Source: Algoriphagus sp. A40
GTDB lineage: Bacteria; Bacteroidota; Bacteroidia; Cytophagales; Cyclobacteriaceae
DNA: 62,491 nucleotides
Assembly (NCBI RefSeq): GCF_002002735.1
Contig: NZ_MUNY01000050.1
Coordinates: 1 to 62,491, forward strand
Direction of reading: 5' to 3'
In this document: piece after piece, positions 25,092 through 34,779 of the stretch
Layout: each line of letters begins with the position of its first letter
How positions within the stretch are numbered: the stretch's first letter is position 1
Notes under the pieces: model-generated
Databases searched by the model: none
Told to the model about the DNA's origin: nothing
What the model saw: only the letters and a program-made list of their open reading frames with translations
Made by a program: the position numbers and the translations under genes

Positions 25092-25552
25092 TTTCTATTA
25101 ATCGTAATTCTTTTGTTGAGATAAAAAATCAAAAATCGAAAGCAGGAAAGCCTTCCCATAAATTGGAAACCGGCTTTTTCGATTCCTTTGATGGAGGAGA
25201 GGTTATCGGGAGCTACCAAAATAAACACTTGGGTTTTCTCGCAATATTCATTTGCGATCTTGCGCAGGACCAATGGATAAATACCCAAACCTCTATACCG
25301 ATTATCGGTAAAACAGTCTCCAATTGTGATCAAAGGTCCTTTGATGTGAAAGCTGCCCAGCAAGCGACTGCTATGAAAAACCCGGCTTCGATGAACCAAA
25401 ATATCTCCGTCATGAATCCTGTATTCATTTGCCTTCTTGTCAAACTCGATCTTCCAATCACCGGAATCATTTTGAGTTCTTTCTTTTGAAGGAAAAGAAA
25501 ACAACAACAAATCGATGGATTGGGATCTAAGTTTTTTTAGTTGCCTCAGCAT
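25088..25552 (-). CDS. GNAT family N-acetyltransferase
   Basis: 154 residues, standard GNAT length. The acetyl-CoA pyrophosphate loop is visible as TDNRYRGLGIYPLVL, followed by VFILVAPDNLSSIKGIEKAGFQFMG, the usual C-terminal part where NxxSxxxxEKxGF contacts CoA. It probably acetylates an amino group on a sugar or sugar nucleotide. It overlaps the downstream NodB-like gene by 4 bp and abuts the CapK-like gene. Acceptor not identifiable. Confidence 0.82.
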   Translation of the reverse strand: MLRQLKKLRSQSIDLLLFSFPSKERTQNDSGDWKIEFDKKANEYRIHDGDILVHRSRVFHSSRLLGSFHIKGPLITIGDCFTDNRYRGLGIYPLVLRKIANEYCEKTQVFILVAPDNLSSIKGIEKAGFQFMGRLSCFRFLIFYLNKRITINRK

Positions 25553-26877
25553 TAATTCGGCTTATACTGATTTTCAATCAATTGAAACTTTCCAGTCTTG
25601 GCTTTGGGGAGAACTTTGACTTTTTCAAACTCAAAACGAAGGGGTTCACCAAAAACCTCCTCAAACATTTCCCGAACTCCATTTTCCCTCACATCCAGTT
25701 GATTTTTGGGTGAAATGTAAACGAGTTTAAACAGATCAGAATCCATTTGGATTACTTTAAACTGTTCAATTTCCGGGAAATGCTTCAAGACCCGAACCAC
25801 AGTTTGGACGGTGATAAATTTCCCTGAAGGTGTATACAAAAACTCCGTTAACCTTCCAATGATCTCATGCAAAACCGGCAATTCGAGCCCACAGGAGCAA
25901 GTCCCAGGTTTTCCTTTGACAGCCAAATCCCCGACTTCATATCGGATCATGGGAGTGGTGAAATTGTCCAAGCCTGTCAAGACCACCCTGCCAATTTCTC
26001 CGGGTTTGACTTCTTTTCCATTTTCATCCAGAAGTTCCAAAACCAAGTGGGGAGTCATGATGTGGTATTTTCCCTCCTTACACTGGCTGGCTATCAAAAA
26101 ACCCTCAGATGCTCCATAGGTGTCGAACACCTGACATGAAAAGGCCTTTTCAATGGCTTCTTTAAAATTTGGAAGCAGTTTTTCTCCCAAAGAAATCACG
26201 GATTTGAATCGGATGCCTGTGATCTCTTTTTCCAATGCTACCTTGGCAAAAAGGTAAAGACTTGATGCATAAGCAACAAAATGGTCTCGGGGATTTTTTT
26301 CCAGATGATTGAGCTCTTTCAGGATTTCTTCCTCAGAATGGCTCATAGCATTGATATAGCGCGTATTAAGCAAATAATCCTTTATTTTCTTTTCCTTTGA
26401 CCGGTTCATATTTACACCGGTTTGCAGAATAGAATTTCCAAACTTATAGCCGGCCCATTCCCACCACAAAACCTGTAATGCCCGATTACTTGCCAATTCG
26501 TTTTTGTTAAAAAAAACTTTGGAAGGAGGCCCCGAGGAACCTGAGGACGTTATGGCAGTCACCCGCTTGTCCAAAGGCACTGTCAGAAAATACTCCAGAT
26601 TATCACGAAACGTCCTTTTGTGGAGAACCGGAAAGGAAGCCAACCATTCATACGGATTGGTTCTCACTGGAATATTCTGCAGTCTGTAAAACTCGGATTT
26701 TTCGGAGGCAAAGGTCAGGATTGCTTTTAGTTTTTCTTTTTGAAGCGAATCCAAATCCTTTCTTTTTAGCGCAATGATTTGCCTCCATTCTTTCAGTTTC
26801 TTAAAAAAAGGAGAACTGTTTACCCCATCAGTAAGTGGAAGTATAAACTTTTCAAGTAAAAATTCAGACCGTATCAC
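25552..26877 (-). CDS. Phenylacetate-CoA-ligase-like adenylating enzyme (CapK/PaaK family)
   Basis: About 441 residues from the proposed GTG start at 26877. The AMP-binding signature TSSGSSGPPSKVF, the DTYGASEG motif and MIRYEVGDLAV are all present, as in PaaK-type ligases. CapK-family members occur in capsule and exopolysaccharide loci, where they are believed to activate a carboxylic acid for attachment to the glycan. A cysteine pair in PGTCSCGLEL could bind metal. The open frame reaches back to an ATG at 26982 but that would overlap the upstream gene by 86 bp and adds a poorly composed N-terminus, so the later start is preferred. The acid substrate is unknown. Confidence 0.82.
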   Translation of the reverse strand: MIRSEFLLEKFILPLTDGVNSSPFFKKLKEWRQIIALKRKDLDSLQKEKLKAILTFASEKSEFYRLQNIPVRTNPYEWLASFPVLHKRTFRDNLEYFLTVPLDKRVTAITSSGSSGPPSKVFFNKNELASNRALQVLWWEWAGYKFGNSILQTGVNMNRSKEKKIKDYLLNTRYINAMSHSEEEILKELNHLEKNPRDHFVAYASSLYLFAKVALEKEITGIRFKSVISLGEKLLPNFKEAIEKAFSCQVFDTYGASEGFLIASQCKEGKYHIMTPHLVLELLDENGKEVKPGEIGRVVLTGLDNFTTPMIRYEVGDLAVKGKPGTCSCGLELPVLHEIIGRLTEFLYTPSGKFITVQTVVRVLKHFPEIEQFKVIQMDSDLFKLVYISPKNQLDVRENGVREMFEEVFGEPLRFEFEKVKVLPKAKTGKFQLIENQYKPN

Positions 26878-26896
26878 AATAAAGATTGAGTCAAAT

Positions 26897-28312
26897 TTAT
26901 TTAGTGGGTAGGAACATCTTTGTCTCTGGTATTGGCTTTTGAACACTCGGATTTGCCTTTCTTTTAGGCAATTGTACTCCAAGGAAACTTAGGCCAATCA
27001 GGGCTGGAGTCACATAGGTTCGCATCGCAGCATGAAATGTGGTATAAATTGCCACGATAAAAAGGGCTACTAGGATCCCTCTAATCATCGGGTTTGGGTG
27101 CCCCTTAAGCAGCTTCCATCCCAAATAACTAAGCAAAATAAAATATACAAATCCCAAAAAGCCATGTTCGGCCAGGAGCCTGCTTAATTCAACATGTGCT
27201 GCAGCTCCATGCATAGTTTGCCTTAAAAATCCGGAGGCACCAGCCCCTACCCCAAACAGAAAATTATCCATCCAAAGGTCAACATCTCCTACGAAGATAT
27301 CCAAGCGGCCAGTTGTGACCGTATTAAAGGATTTGATTTTTGAACCCTGTAAAGTTCCTTCGGTTTCCCCTGCATACCTCAGGGATAACATGCCGTCCGT
27401 CAATTCATCCACAATAAAATAAGCAGCAGCTCCCATGAATAGGGCTGGGAGTACATATTTCCCAACCTTTGGAAGCTTGTATTTGATTTTCGATTTGAAA
27501 TCGGCCGTTCGTAGGTAGAAAAGGATTATGAAAATCCCCAAAACTGCTCCCAGAATACCACCACGAGAAAAAGTCAATAATCCCTGAAATGAAAAAGCAA
27601 AGAGGATGAGGGAATCCAAAACCAAATAACCAGACAATTTCCATCTGTTGATCATCAAGATGAAAATCAACAGGGAACCCAATCCAAAAAGCGTTGAAAC
27701 CTGGTTAGAACCAAATCCCCCTGACCAATCCACATTGGAGCCCAGCGCAAATTCAGTTTGGCTAAAATCCGGAGATTTAATAAAGGTATAACTCAATACT
27801 CCCAGAATGGGATAAATCATAAGTCTAAGGAGAGAGGAAAAATTGAGCTCACTGATTCTTTGCCTGTAGAAAACAATGGATACCAGAGCCACATTGATTG
27901 GCCCCAAGAGGTTAAATACCAAATCTGTGGTAGTAACCAATCCAGAAAGATCAATCAGTAGTCCAGGAATTAGACAAAGAAGCATCACCCATCCCAAATT
28001 CCCCAAAGTTTTGTACCGGATGATTGCCCAAATCATTCCAGCGCATAGCAAATATTTGCCCAGCTCATAGGGGATAAACGGAGAAGTTCGGGCCATTCTT
28101 GCCAACAACTCGAAAGAAATCAAATAGAGTAATGTTGCGAAAAGAACTGTTGGACTAGGGTTTTTTCTAATTAAATAGCTTACCGAAGTGACAATTACAA
28201 CATAAAACCAAGCAATCACCGGAATAGGCGAAAAAGTTGCCGAAAACCCTAGTAGAATGTGTATCACAATCCAAACCCATGGATACTTATTTAGCAATAA
28301 AGCTTTAATCAT
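26897..28312 (-). CDS. O-antigen ligase/polymerase family membrane protein
   Basis: 471 residues with about ten to eleven membrane segments and one large extracytoplasmic loop (about 290-385). LLTFSRGGILGA and, in the loop, GVGAGASGFL then AAHVELSRLLAEHGFLG are hallmarks of the Wzy_C superfamily, which includes O-antigen ligase WaaL, Wzy polymerases and PglL. The family joins or transfers lipid-linked glycans in the periplasm. A second Wzy-like protein is encoded at 54632, so one could be the polymerase and the other a ligase. It overlaps the glycosyltransferase gene upstream by 8 bp. Confidence 0.85.
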   Translation of the reverse strand: MIKALLLNKYPWVWIVIHILLGFSATFSPIPVIAWFYVVIVTSVSYLIRKNPSPTVLFATLLYLISFELLARMARTSPFIPYELGKYLLCAGMIWAIIRYKTLGNLGWVMLLCLIPGLLIDLSGLVTTTDLVFNLLGPINVALVSIVFYRQRISELNFSSLLRLMIYPILGVLSYTFIKSPDFSQTEFALGSNVDWSGGFGSNQVSTLFGLGSLLIFILMINRWKLSGYLVLDSLILFAFSFQGLLTFSRGGILGAVLGIFIILFYLRTADFKSKIKYKLPKVGKYVLPALFMGAAAYFIVDELTDGMLSLRYAGETEGTLQGSKIKSFNTVTTGRLDIFVGDVDLWMDNFLFGVGAGASGFLRQTMHGAAAHVELSRLLAEHGFLGFVYFILLSYLGWKLLKGHPNPMIRGILVALFIVAIYTTFHAAMRTYVTPALIGLSFLGVQLPKRKANPSVQKPIPETKMFLPTK

Positions 28313-29420
28313 GCGTTGGTTGATTGGAAATTAAACCAAAAATAAGGTCCATATATAAGAAAAGGAACTTCCCCCCACTGTAATTGTCCAGTATATGTTT
28401 TTGATAGATTTGACCCAAATAATTGAATTCGGCAGGGTTATCAAGCATTTTACCCATCGCTTCTGCCAGAGCCTGGCTATCTCCGGATGGAAAAATCAAA
28501 CCGAAATTTCCCGGGCTCAATACTTCTTTGCACTGGCCCACATCTGAAGAAATCACAGGTAATCCAGCCAGACCATATTCCAACAGTGCTACCGGAAGTC
28601 CCTCCCTATCCGAAACTACCAAACCTGCATCCACTTCCGACATCAGCTTTGATACGTCATCAGATTCCATTTCCACGGAAATCCAGGGGCCTAAACCTTC
28701 CTGATTCACTTTATTAATCACTTCCACTTTCCAAAGAGGATCAACAGCTTTGCCTACCATCCTAACTTCAAAATCCCTGAATTTCTCAGTCAGAGTTTTT
28801 ACTGCCTTTATCAAGTAAAAGTGCCCTTTCTCGCTTCTGAAATTAGCTAGATGCAGAAAAACAAACTTCTTGTTTGCCTTTTTTGGCCAGGAAATTAGCT
28901 TGGGGAAATTTGGGAGGTAAATAACTTTTCCGGATTTCCAGAATCCCTTCTCCAACCAATAATCCCTGGTGCTTTCATCCGCTGTGATTACCCTGTCGAT
29001 CCAGCGTGATAAAAAAGATATTTCTCTTCGGGGGTTATTGGCTATGACTTCTTTGGAAATGCCCAAATGATCATGCCAAATCAGGCGAATAGAAGGTCGA
29101 AACCATTTGACTGCCACTCCCCAGTAAACCGAGGTCCCATGTGCATGAAGTATTTGTGCCCCAAAATCATCAAGATTTTGTAAAAGCCTTTTGAATGCCT
29201 GAATGTCAAAAGTGCTGTTCTTATTGAGAAGTTTTACCAAATGAGGCACTTGAATATGGGTGCTAAGTCCACCCAGGTGTCTGGAAACCAAAAGGACATT
29301 CGGAATACTTCTCTCTGAAAATTCATTGGCCAAATTAACCGCCATCCGTTCTGCACCACCCGTATCCAACGTATCGATTAGCTGGGCAATTCTAGGAAAG
29401 TTTTGCGTATCAGCGTTCAA
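28305..29420 (-). CDS. GT4-type glycosyltransferase
   Basis: 371 residues, GT-B fold. The acceptor domain begins RIAQLIDTLDTGGAERMAVNLA, the typical GT4 opening. The donor domain shows KFVFLHLANFRSEKGH and the E-x7-E helix REGLPVALLEYGLAGLPVI. Cytoplasmic addition of one sugar to the lipid-linked repeat is expected. It overlaps genes on both sides by 8-11 bp, part of a tight run of three glycosyltransferases (28305-31680). Specificity unknown. Confidence 0.88.
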   Translation of the reverse strand: MNADTQNFPRIAQLIDTLDTGGAERMAVNLANEFSERSIPNVLLVSRHLGGLSTHIQVPHLVKLLNKNSTFDIQAFKRLLQNLDDFGAQILHAHGTSVYWGVAVKWFRPSIRLIWHDHLGISKEVIANNPRREISFLSRWIDRVITADESTRDYWLEKGFWKSGKVIYLPNFPKLISWPKKANKKFVFLHLANFRSEKGHFYLIKAVKTLTEKFRDFEVRMVGKAVDPLWKVEVINKVNQEGLGPWISVEMESDDVSKLMSEVDAGLVVSDREGLPVALLEYGLAGLPVISSDVGQCKEVLSPGNFGLIFPSGDSQALAEAMGKMLDNPAEFNYLGQIYQKHILDNYSGGKFLFLYMDLIFGLISNQPTHD

Positions 29421-30540
29421 CTAAAACTGATTTGATCTCTTCCTGAAATTTTTCCAAGGTAAACTGACGCGACCATTCCGCCCCTTTCTGGCATTTTTGA
29501 TAAAAGGCTGAGTGGTTTTGAAGATAATCCTCAATCCGATTTTTCACCAAAGTGGGATCAGGCAGCACCAAGTCGCCTCTTTCACCAAAACCAAGCATTT
29601 GTGGAACACACGACACTGCAGTTGTTATAGGCAGGCATCCCCAAAACATGGCCTCTGCCACCACTTTTGGCCAGCCTTCACTTTGGGAAATAAAAATCAG
29701 AAAATGTGCTTTCTGAAAAGCTTTTTTTACCACATCTGGTGACACATTACCGTGAAGAAAAACCGAATCCTGAAGGTTTGTTTCTTCCACAAACGATTCG
29801 AGGAATTTTCGTTCCGGCCCCTCTCCGAACAAATCCAAGCGTACAGTTCTTCCTGCTTTCTTAAGCTGAAAGGCCACTTCTGCGGAAATCATGGGTTGCT
29901 TGCCGGAATTGAGTCCGCCGACAAAAACCAATTTTATTTCTTCATTTGGACCAAGTATTCGCGGGATGAGATCCTCTTTTTCAAGTTCCGAATAGGAAGC
30001 AGTAAAAAACGGTCTGACGTTGTGACTTTCATTGGGCCATTCACCGTAGACCAAAACCTGCATCTTTTTGGTCAAGAAGGTATTACTCAGGATTTTCTGC
30101 TGAAGTCGGTAGGTTAAAGGCTGGGCACTTTTTCGATCCCAGTTACCGGCATACTTGGCAGACTTGATTTTGTTGGGAAAAAAGATTTGGACCATTGCCC
30201 CCAAGAGTCCCATGTTTCCGGGACAACGTAAATGGATATGGTCTGCTTTTTCGACAGCTCTCCAGGTCTTTGCCCAAAGCACAGGAAATTTAAGCAGAGT
30301 GCCGAGTATTTCCCGAAAGGAAAGTACGCTAAATTCTGGCACTGTCTCCAGCCTTAAGTTCTTGTGTTCGTAAGGAAGGTCTATGGGGTCTGGTTTAAGG
30401 GAGGAGTCCAAAGGGGATAATACAGTAACCTCATCCACGTGCCTAAACCAAAGGTTCATTTCCCTGACATAGGGACCATAGGCAAAAAACTTTCCATCCT
30501 GACACTTATGGACGACGTGTCCAATCACCAATAGATGCAT
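29410..30540 (-). CDS. GT4-like glycosyltransferase
   Basis: 376 residues. The donor domain is clear: IKLVFVGGLNSGKQP, LDLFGEGPERKFLE, VFLHGNVSP, and the helix SEGWPKVVAEAMFWGCLPI with the expected glutamates. The acceptor domain contains HIHLRCPGNMGLLG and SAKYAGNWD, typical for a subgroup found in exopolysaccharide clusters. It abuts the preceding gene with no spacer and overlaps the following one by 11 bp. Function within the pathway is inferred from context only. Confidence 0.85.
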   Translation of the reverse strand: MHLLVIGHVVHKCQDGKFFAYGPYVREMNLWFRHVDEVTVLSPLDSSLKPDPIDLPYEHKNLRLETVPEFSVLSFREILGTLLKFPVLWAKTWRAVEKADHIHLRCPGNMGLLGAMVQIFFPNKIKSAKYAGNWDRKSAQPLTYRLQQKILSNTFLTKKMQVLVYGEWPNESHNVRPFFTASYSELEKEDLIPRILGPNEEIKLVFVGGLNSGKQPMISAEVAFQLKKAGRTVRLDLFGEGPERKFLESFVEETNLQDSVFLHGNVSPDVVKKAFQKAHFLIFISQSEGWPKVVAEAMFWGCLPITTAVSCVPQMLGFGERGDLVLPDPTLVKNRIEDYLQNHSAFYQKCQKGAEWSRQFTLEKFQEEIKSVLVER

Positions 30541-31680
30541 TTAAGCCTTCAGGATCATTTGGTAAAACGCCACGTTTGTCTCGGTCATCCGGTCCAGATC
30601 AAATTTTTCCAGAGCCTTCTTTCTGGCGGCTTTTCCAATTTGAGCAAACTTTTCCTTCCAACGCAATGCTTCTTTAATCGTGGATGCAATACTTTCCGGA
30701 TTATGTGGATCGCAAAGCCAACCATTGACGCCATGGTCGATCGTTTCGGTTCCGGGACCTAATACGGAAAAAATAACAGGCTTTTCCATGGCCATTGCCT
30801 CGGGAGCTACCAGACCTTGTGTCTCAACGTGAGAGGGAAAAATGCAAATTTCTGCCTGTTCATAGAATTTAGGCAAACTGTCATGGCTTACAGGGCCATG
30901 AAAATGTACCCTATTGAGCACTTCAGGATCAATTGTTTCCTTCAAAAATCCTTTATAGGATTTCCCATCCGGAAACAGCCAATCCCTGCCATAGACCTCC
31001 AAATGGATCTCAGGATATTCCTTTGCCACTAAGGGAATTGCAAGGATGAGTTGTCGGATTCCCTTTTTCTCACAGACTGTCCCAGCGAATACCAAACGAA
31101 ATGGGATGGTTTTTTTGGGATCTGCAGGATAAAATTTATCGAAGGAAATCGGATTATTGATCACTTCGATTGGCTTGCCATGGTAAGAAAGAAATGATGC
31201 CGTATGGGTTTTGACATATTCAGAAACAGCCACAAAGCCGTCAGCTTTCAGAAATGACTTTTTTTCCTGGAATCCCTTCCATTTATTGACACTTCTTTTT
31301 TCGCCTTCGGCAAAAAAATGATGTCCGCCATGAAGCCGAATGATATATTTTATGGCGGGATTTTTCTTTATAAAAGCCAAAGAGAGTTCTGAGCCTTCCA
31401 CAATATCAATGGCATTTTTGGCATGCGCCTCATCAATAAAATCTGAAATCACTGAAAAATTCCTCCACCACCCAATCAATTTAGCTTTGCTGGCAGGAAA
31501 GGTGACCACTCTTACCCCGTCTATCCGCTCATCTACAAATCTGCTACCGTTGATACCAACTACTGTGACTTGGTGGCCATTTTCAATTAGTTTTTTGGAG
31601 AAAGTGAGGAGAAAGGAGCCAATTCCGCCATGGATAGCACCTTTCCTGGGAAATTCAGGGGAAAGGAAACAGACGTGCAT
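30541..31680 (-). CDS. GT4-type glycosyltransferase
   Basis: 379 residues with all main GT4 elements. The N-terminus is MHVCFLSPEFPRKGAIHGGIGSFL in two parts, with the glycine-rich acceptor loop. FRLVFAGTVCEKKGIRQL starts the donor domain, and HVETQGLVAPEAMAMEKPVIFS is the E-x7-E region. The reaction should be retaining transfer from an NDP-sugar. It lies 3 bp downstream of the gene at 31684 and directly precedes the next transferase, so it is part of the same transcript. Confidence 0.88.
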   Translation of the reverse strand: MHVCFLSPEFPRKGAIHGGIGSFLLTFSKKLIENGHQVTVVGINGSRFVDERIDGVRVVTFPASKAKLIGWWRNFSVISDFIDEAHAKNAIDIVEGSELSLAFIKKNPAIKYIIRLHGGHHFFAEGEKRSVNKWKGFQEKKSFLKADGFVAVSEYVKTHTASFLSYHGKPIEVINNPISFDKFYPADPKKTIPFRLVFAGTVCEKKGIRQLILAIPLVAKEYPEIHLEVYGRDWLFPDGKSYKGFLKETIDPEVLNRVHFHGPVSHDSLPKFYEQAEICIFPSHVETQGLVAPEAMAMEKPVIFSVLGPGTETIDHGVNGWLCDPHNPESIASTIKEALRWKEKFAQIGKAARKKALEKFDLDRMTETNVAFYQMILKA

Positions 31681-31683
31681 TAC

Positions 31684-33084
31684 TTAGGCAGGCAGGACTG
31701 CTTTTTTTGTTGAAATAATGGCCTCCGCCAATTTTTCGGAAGCAGATCGAAGAGGATCAGGATCAATGATTCGCTGCAGCCAAAGCTTTCGATCGGTAGC
31801 TACCGAGTCATGCTGATTTAGAATCTTTCTGACTTGATCCAAAATTTCAGAAGGAGAGTTTGCCCAAACCACCGCGTCCCAATTTCCCATTGACCTAAAG
31901 TGCTGAAATCGGTAAATGTCATTCACCGTCCATTCTTGACCCTGTGTATGATCATAATTCAGGTATAACCCCGGACTGTCAAACCAACTGAAATCAAGTG
32001 CCATAGTGCTTCCAATATTCACAGCTGTTGCGCAATGGTAACTGAGATTAACTAAATGGGCAATATCCTCCGGAAGCGGGAAAAATTGATTCCAAAATTT
32101 TCCTTTGTTCCAGAAAGGGTTGAGATGAATGATTTCAGGATGATTGGTCAGTACCTGTTGGTATCGATCTACATTTTCCACCGGAACCTGCCTAAAAATC
32201 AATTGGATGTCCTGCTGATCTTTCAATGCGCAGGCAACATCTTCCAGATAGGCCGCATCATGAGGAGAGGTTTTGACATCACATCCCGAGAAACAAACCC
32301 AATGCTTTGATACATCCAATCCAAAACGGGCCGCAAAATCTTCTCTGGAAAGGATGGAATGGGCATTTCGGTAAAAATCAAACTGGGGGGTGCCCGTAAT
32401 CAAAACCTGATTTTCCTGAATTTCGGGATAGTAGAACCGCAATTCTTCAGCCATGTGCTTGGACCAAACCGTGTAGGAATTTGCGCGAATCGGAAGTCTG
32501 GCTTTCGGAAGATTGTCCCAGGAGAAAATGGCTGTCATGGTGGAAATCCCCAAATCATCACCTGCTGCCAGTGCATAGGCTGCCCCCGAATATCGCTGGT
32601 GGGTACAAAAAAGCACATCCGGGTTGATTTCTTTCAATTGGGATTTGTATTTCTGATAGGCCTCGGTTTTTCGAAGTCTGGCGAAGTAAATACCCTCTGT
32701 AGCGACAAGACTTTGATATCCTTTGATCCGTTTTCCGACCTTTTCAGAAAGCCAAATCAAAGCTTTCCTGGCGAAACTTCCCTTTTTTTCATGCCAGTTG
32801 AGCATGATTGTCGGATTCCCGGTGATTTGTACATTATGCCTGAGTCTGGCATAGGTAGAACTTTCCCGCAAAAGCTGAACAATGAAATCTTCGGAGTAGG
32901 CTGTAAACGTTGACTGCTGCGGAGTAAATCCATTGATCTGTGCAGCGAGTTCGACCACTTTCTGATCCAACGCATGCCAGATGACTACCTCGTGGCCTTC
33001 CTGATGAAGAATCTTTAAGAGATCAGAATATAAATAGTTGCGGATCCCAACTCCGTCAGGAATTAAAAAGCAAATTTTACTCAT
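31684..33084 (-). CDS. GT-B fold transferase of uncertain family
   Basis: 466 residues, soluble. It opens with ICFLIPDGVGIRNYLYSDL, a Rossmann-like first strand and loop. AIFSWDNLPKARLPIRANSYTVWSKHMAEEL and VLITGTPQFDFY are reminiscent of CDP-glycerol/UDP-glycosyltransferase-like GT-B proteins in capsule loci, and AVNIGSTMALDFSWFDSPGLYLNY resembles the donor site of inverting enzymes. It overlaps asnB copy 2 by 4 bp and follows the sialic-type synthesis genes, so a nonulosonic-acid transferase is an attractive but unproven guess. Quoted motifs are separate segments. Confidence 0.6.
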   Translation of the reverse strand: MSKICFLIPDGVGIRNYLYSDLLKILHQEGHEVVIWHALDQKVVELAAQINGFTPQQSTFTAYSEDFIVQLLRESSTYARLRHNVQITGNPTIMLNWHEKKGSFARKALIWLSEKVGKRIKGYQSLVATEGIYFARLRKTEAYQKYKSQLKEINPDVLFCTHQRYSGAAYALAAGDDLGISTMTAIFSWDNLPKARLPIRANSYTVWSKHMAEELRFYYPEIQENQVLITGTPQFDFYRNAHSILSREDFAARFGLDVSKHWVCFSGCDVKTSPHDAAYLEDVACALKDQQDIQLIFRQVPVENVDRYQQVLTNHPEIIHLNPFWNKGKFWNQFFPLPEDIAHLVNLSYHCATAVNIGSTMALDFSWFDSPGLYLNYDHTQGQEWTVNDIYRFQHFRSMGNWDAVVWANSPSEILDQVRKILNQHDSVATDRKLWLQRIIDPDPLRSASEKLAEAIISTKKAVLPA

Positions 33085-34778
33085 TTCAATAGTTCAGCGG
33101 TGTTGACCCATTGCCAAAGGTAGAAGCTGTTGTCCTGTTCCCCTTTTTTGTATCGGTCCCAGATAGCCATGACATTTTTAGAATCAAACCAGTTTGTTTT
33201 GGAGGTCAGCAACTGAAGCTGTGCCTCGACCCAATCACTTAATTCAGCTCCCAGCCATTCCCGCTGAGGAGTCTGAAGGGGTCTTTTCGGTGCCAGGGCT
33301 ATTTGGTCACCCAAAAACCGGGAAGCAATCTTCCGCAACAGCCATTTTTGTTGCCCATCTTTTATTTTGAATTCAACAGGTCTGGAAAAAATATACTCCA
33401 CCAATCTGTAATCCAAAAACGGTTCTCTCAACTCAGTACTGAAGGCCATACTTACCCTGTCATTGAAACGTAAAGCCCTGGGAATTTTCGTATAAAAAAG
33501 ATCCCGATATTGAAGATTGAGCAGTGAATCGGCAAAAGGAGTCGGATAGCTACTTCCTTCGAATTGACCGGCAAATTCCTCCACAAGTGCCTGTGGCATC
33601 ACTGGAGAGGTGTTTACTCCCTGGACCAGACTTACGGAGTTTTTTAAATAATAATCATATCCGGCCCAAGCCTCATCCGAACCTTGTCCGTCCAGCAAAA
33701 CCAGAATGCCTTTTTCCCGGGCAGATTTAAAAACCTTACTGTAGGCTAATGTTGGGATGCCTCCAAAAGGTTCGGCTTGCAAGCGACTGATTTGGGAGGT
33801 GAGATCAGGAACTTCGCTCGGCTGAAGCAGACAGGTATTCAGGGGATAAGGCCTGCCCTTCAGCATTTCCTTTACCCAATATATCTCATCGTAGCGCTCA
33901 TCCCCGGTGAAGAATGTAAATGCTTCAATTTGCTCATTGCCTGGAAAAAGATCGGAAACCAAGGCAAGCAAAGTACTTGAATCCAAGCCTCCACTTAAAT
34001 TAAACCCTACTGGCACATCGGCTCTAAATCTAAGTTTCACCGAATCCAATAATAAATCCAGGATAAATTCCTCCATCTCGGAAGGATTTACTTCTGGTTG
34101 TTTGGATAAGTTTCCAATGAAATCATACCAGGGTTTGATTTGCAGGTTTGATCCCTGGAATGTCAGAAAATGACCGGATGGAAGCTGGTGAATCCCTTCC
34201 CAGAAGGTTTCATCCGGTTGACCATATGTCCCTTTTACAAAAAATCCCGCCCATACTGAGTCTTTAGGTTTTTTGGAAATTCCTGCTTTCCAAAGGGGAT
34301 TGATCTCGGATGAAAAAAGGATGGAATCCTGAAAAAAGGCATAATGAAATGGCTTCACACCAAATCGGTCCCTTGCTGCAAAAAGTTTCTTTTCCAAAGT
34401 ATCCCAAATGGCAAAGGAAAACATCCCGTTAAACTGCTGAAGGCAAGCTTCTCCCCATTGGATATAGGCAAATAGAAGTACTTCTGTGTCGGATTGGGTT
34501 CTAAACGTAAAGTTGGACTCCAATTTTTTCCGGATCTCCAGGTAATTGTAGATCTCTCCGTTGAATACCAACTGGTACCTGCCATCTGTGGATTGAAATG
34601 GCTGATTGGCGGCTTCCGACAGATCCAAAATGGAAAGTCTATTATGACCAAGGGCAATCTGACCTTCGGTGACCCATTTTCCAAGATTGTCCGGTCCACG
34701 GTGGATTTGGGTTTCCAGCATTTGGGCAAGCCTAAAATCAGATGCCAAAGGGCCTACAATACCTGCAATTCCACACAT
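33081..34778 (-). CDS. asnB: Asparagine synthase-type glutamine amidotransferase (copy 2)
   Basis: 565 residues, the shortest of four copies. MCGIAGI gives nucleophile Cys2; HRGPDNLG, GHNRLSILDLS and VFNGEIYNY follow in the glutaminase domain. The synthase domain has LSGGLDSST near residue 260 and LLDGQGSDEAWAGY. It starts one base after the stop of the neuA-like gene and overlaps the GT-B gene by 4 bp, tying it to the nonulosonic-acid block. Expected activity: amide formation on an ATP-activated carboxylate. A carboxyl group of a uronic or nonulosonic acid is a reasonable substrate, but that is inference. Confidence 0.9.
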   Translation of the reverse strand: MCGIAGIVGPLASDFRLAQMLETQIHRGPDNLGKWVTEGQIALGHNRLSILDLSEAANQPFQSTDGRYQLVFNGEIYNYLEIRKKLESNFTFRTQSDTEVLLFAYIQWGEACLQQFNGMFSFAIWDTLEKKLFAARDRFGVKPFHYAFFQDSILFSSEINPLWKAGISKKPKDSVWAGFFVKGTYGQPDETFWEGIHQLPSGHFLTFQGSNLQIKPWYDFIGNLSKQPEVNPSEMEEFILDLLLDSVKLRFRADVPVGFNLSGGLDSSTLLALVSDLFPGNEQIEAFTFFTGDERYDEIYWVKEMLKGRPYPLNTCLLQPSEVPDLTSQISRLQAEPFGGIPTLAYSKVFKSAREKGILVLLDGQGSDEAWAGYDYYLKNSVSLVQGVNTSPVMPQALVEEFAGQFEGSSYPTPFADSLLNLQYRDLFYTKIPRALRFNDRVSMAFSTELREPFLDYRLVEYIFSRPVEFKIKDGQQKWLLRKIASRFLGDQIALAPKRPLQTPQREWLGAELSDWVEAQLQLLTSKTNWFDSKNVMAIWDRYKKGEQDNSFYLWQWVNTAELLK

Positions 34779-34779
34779 A

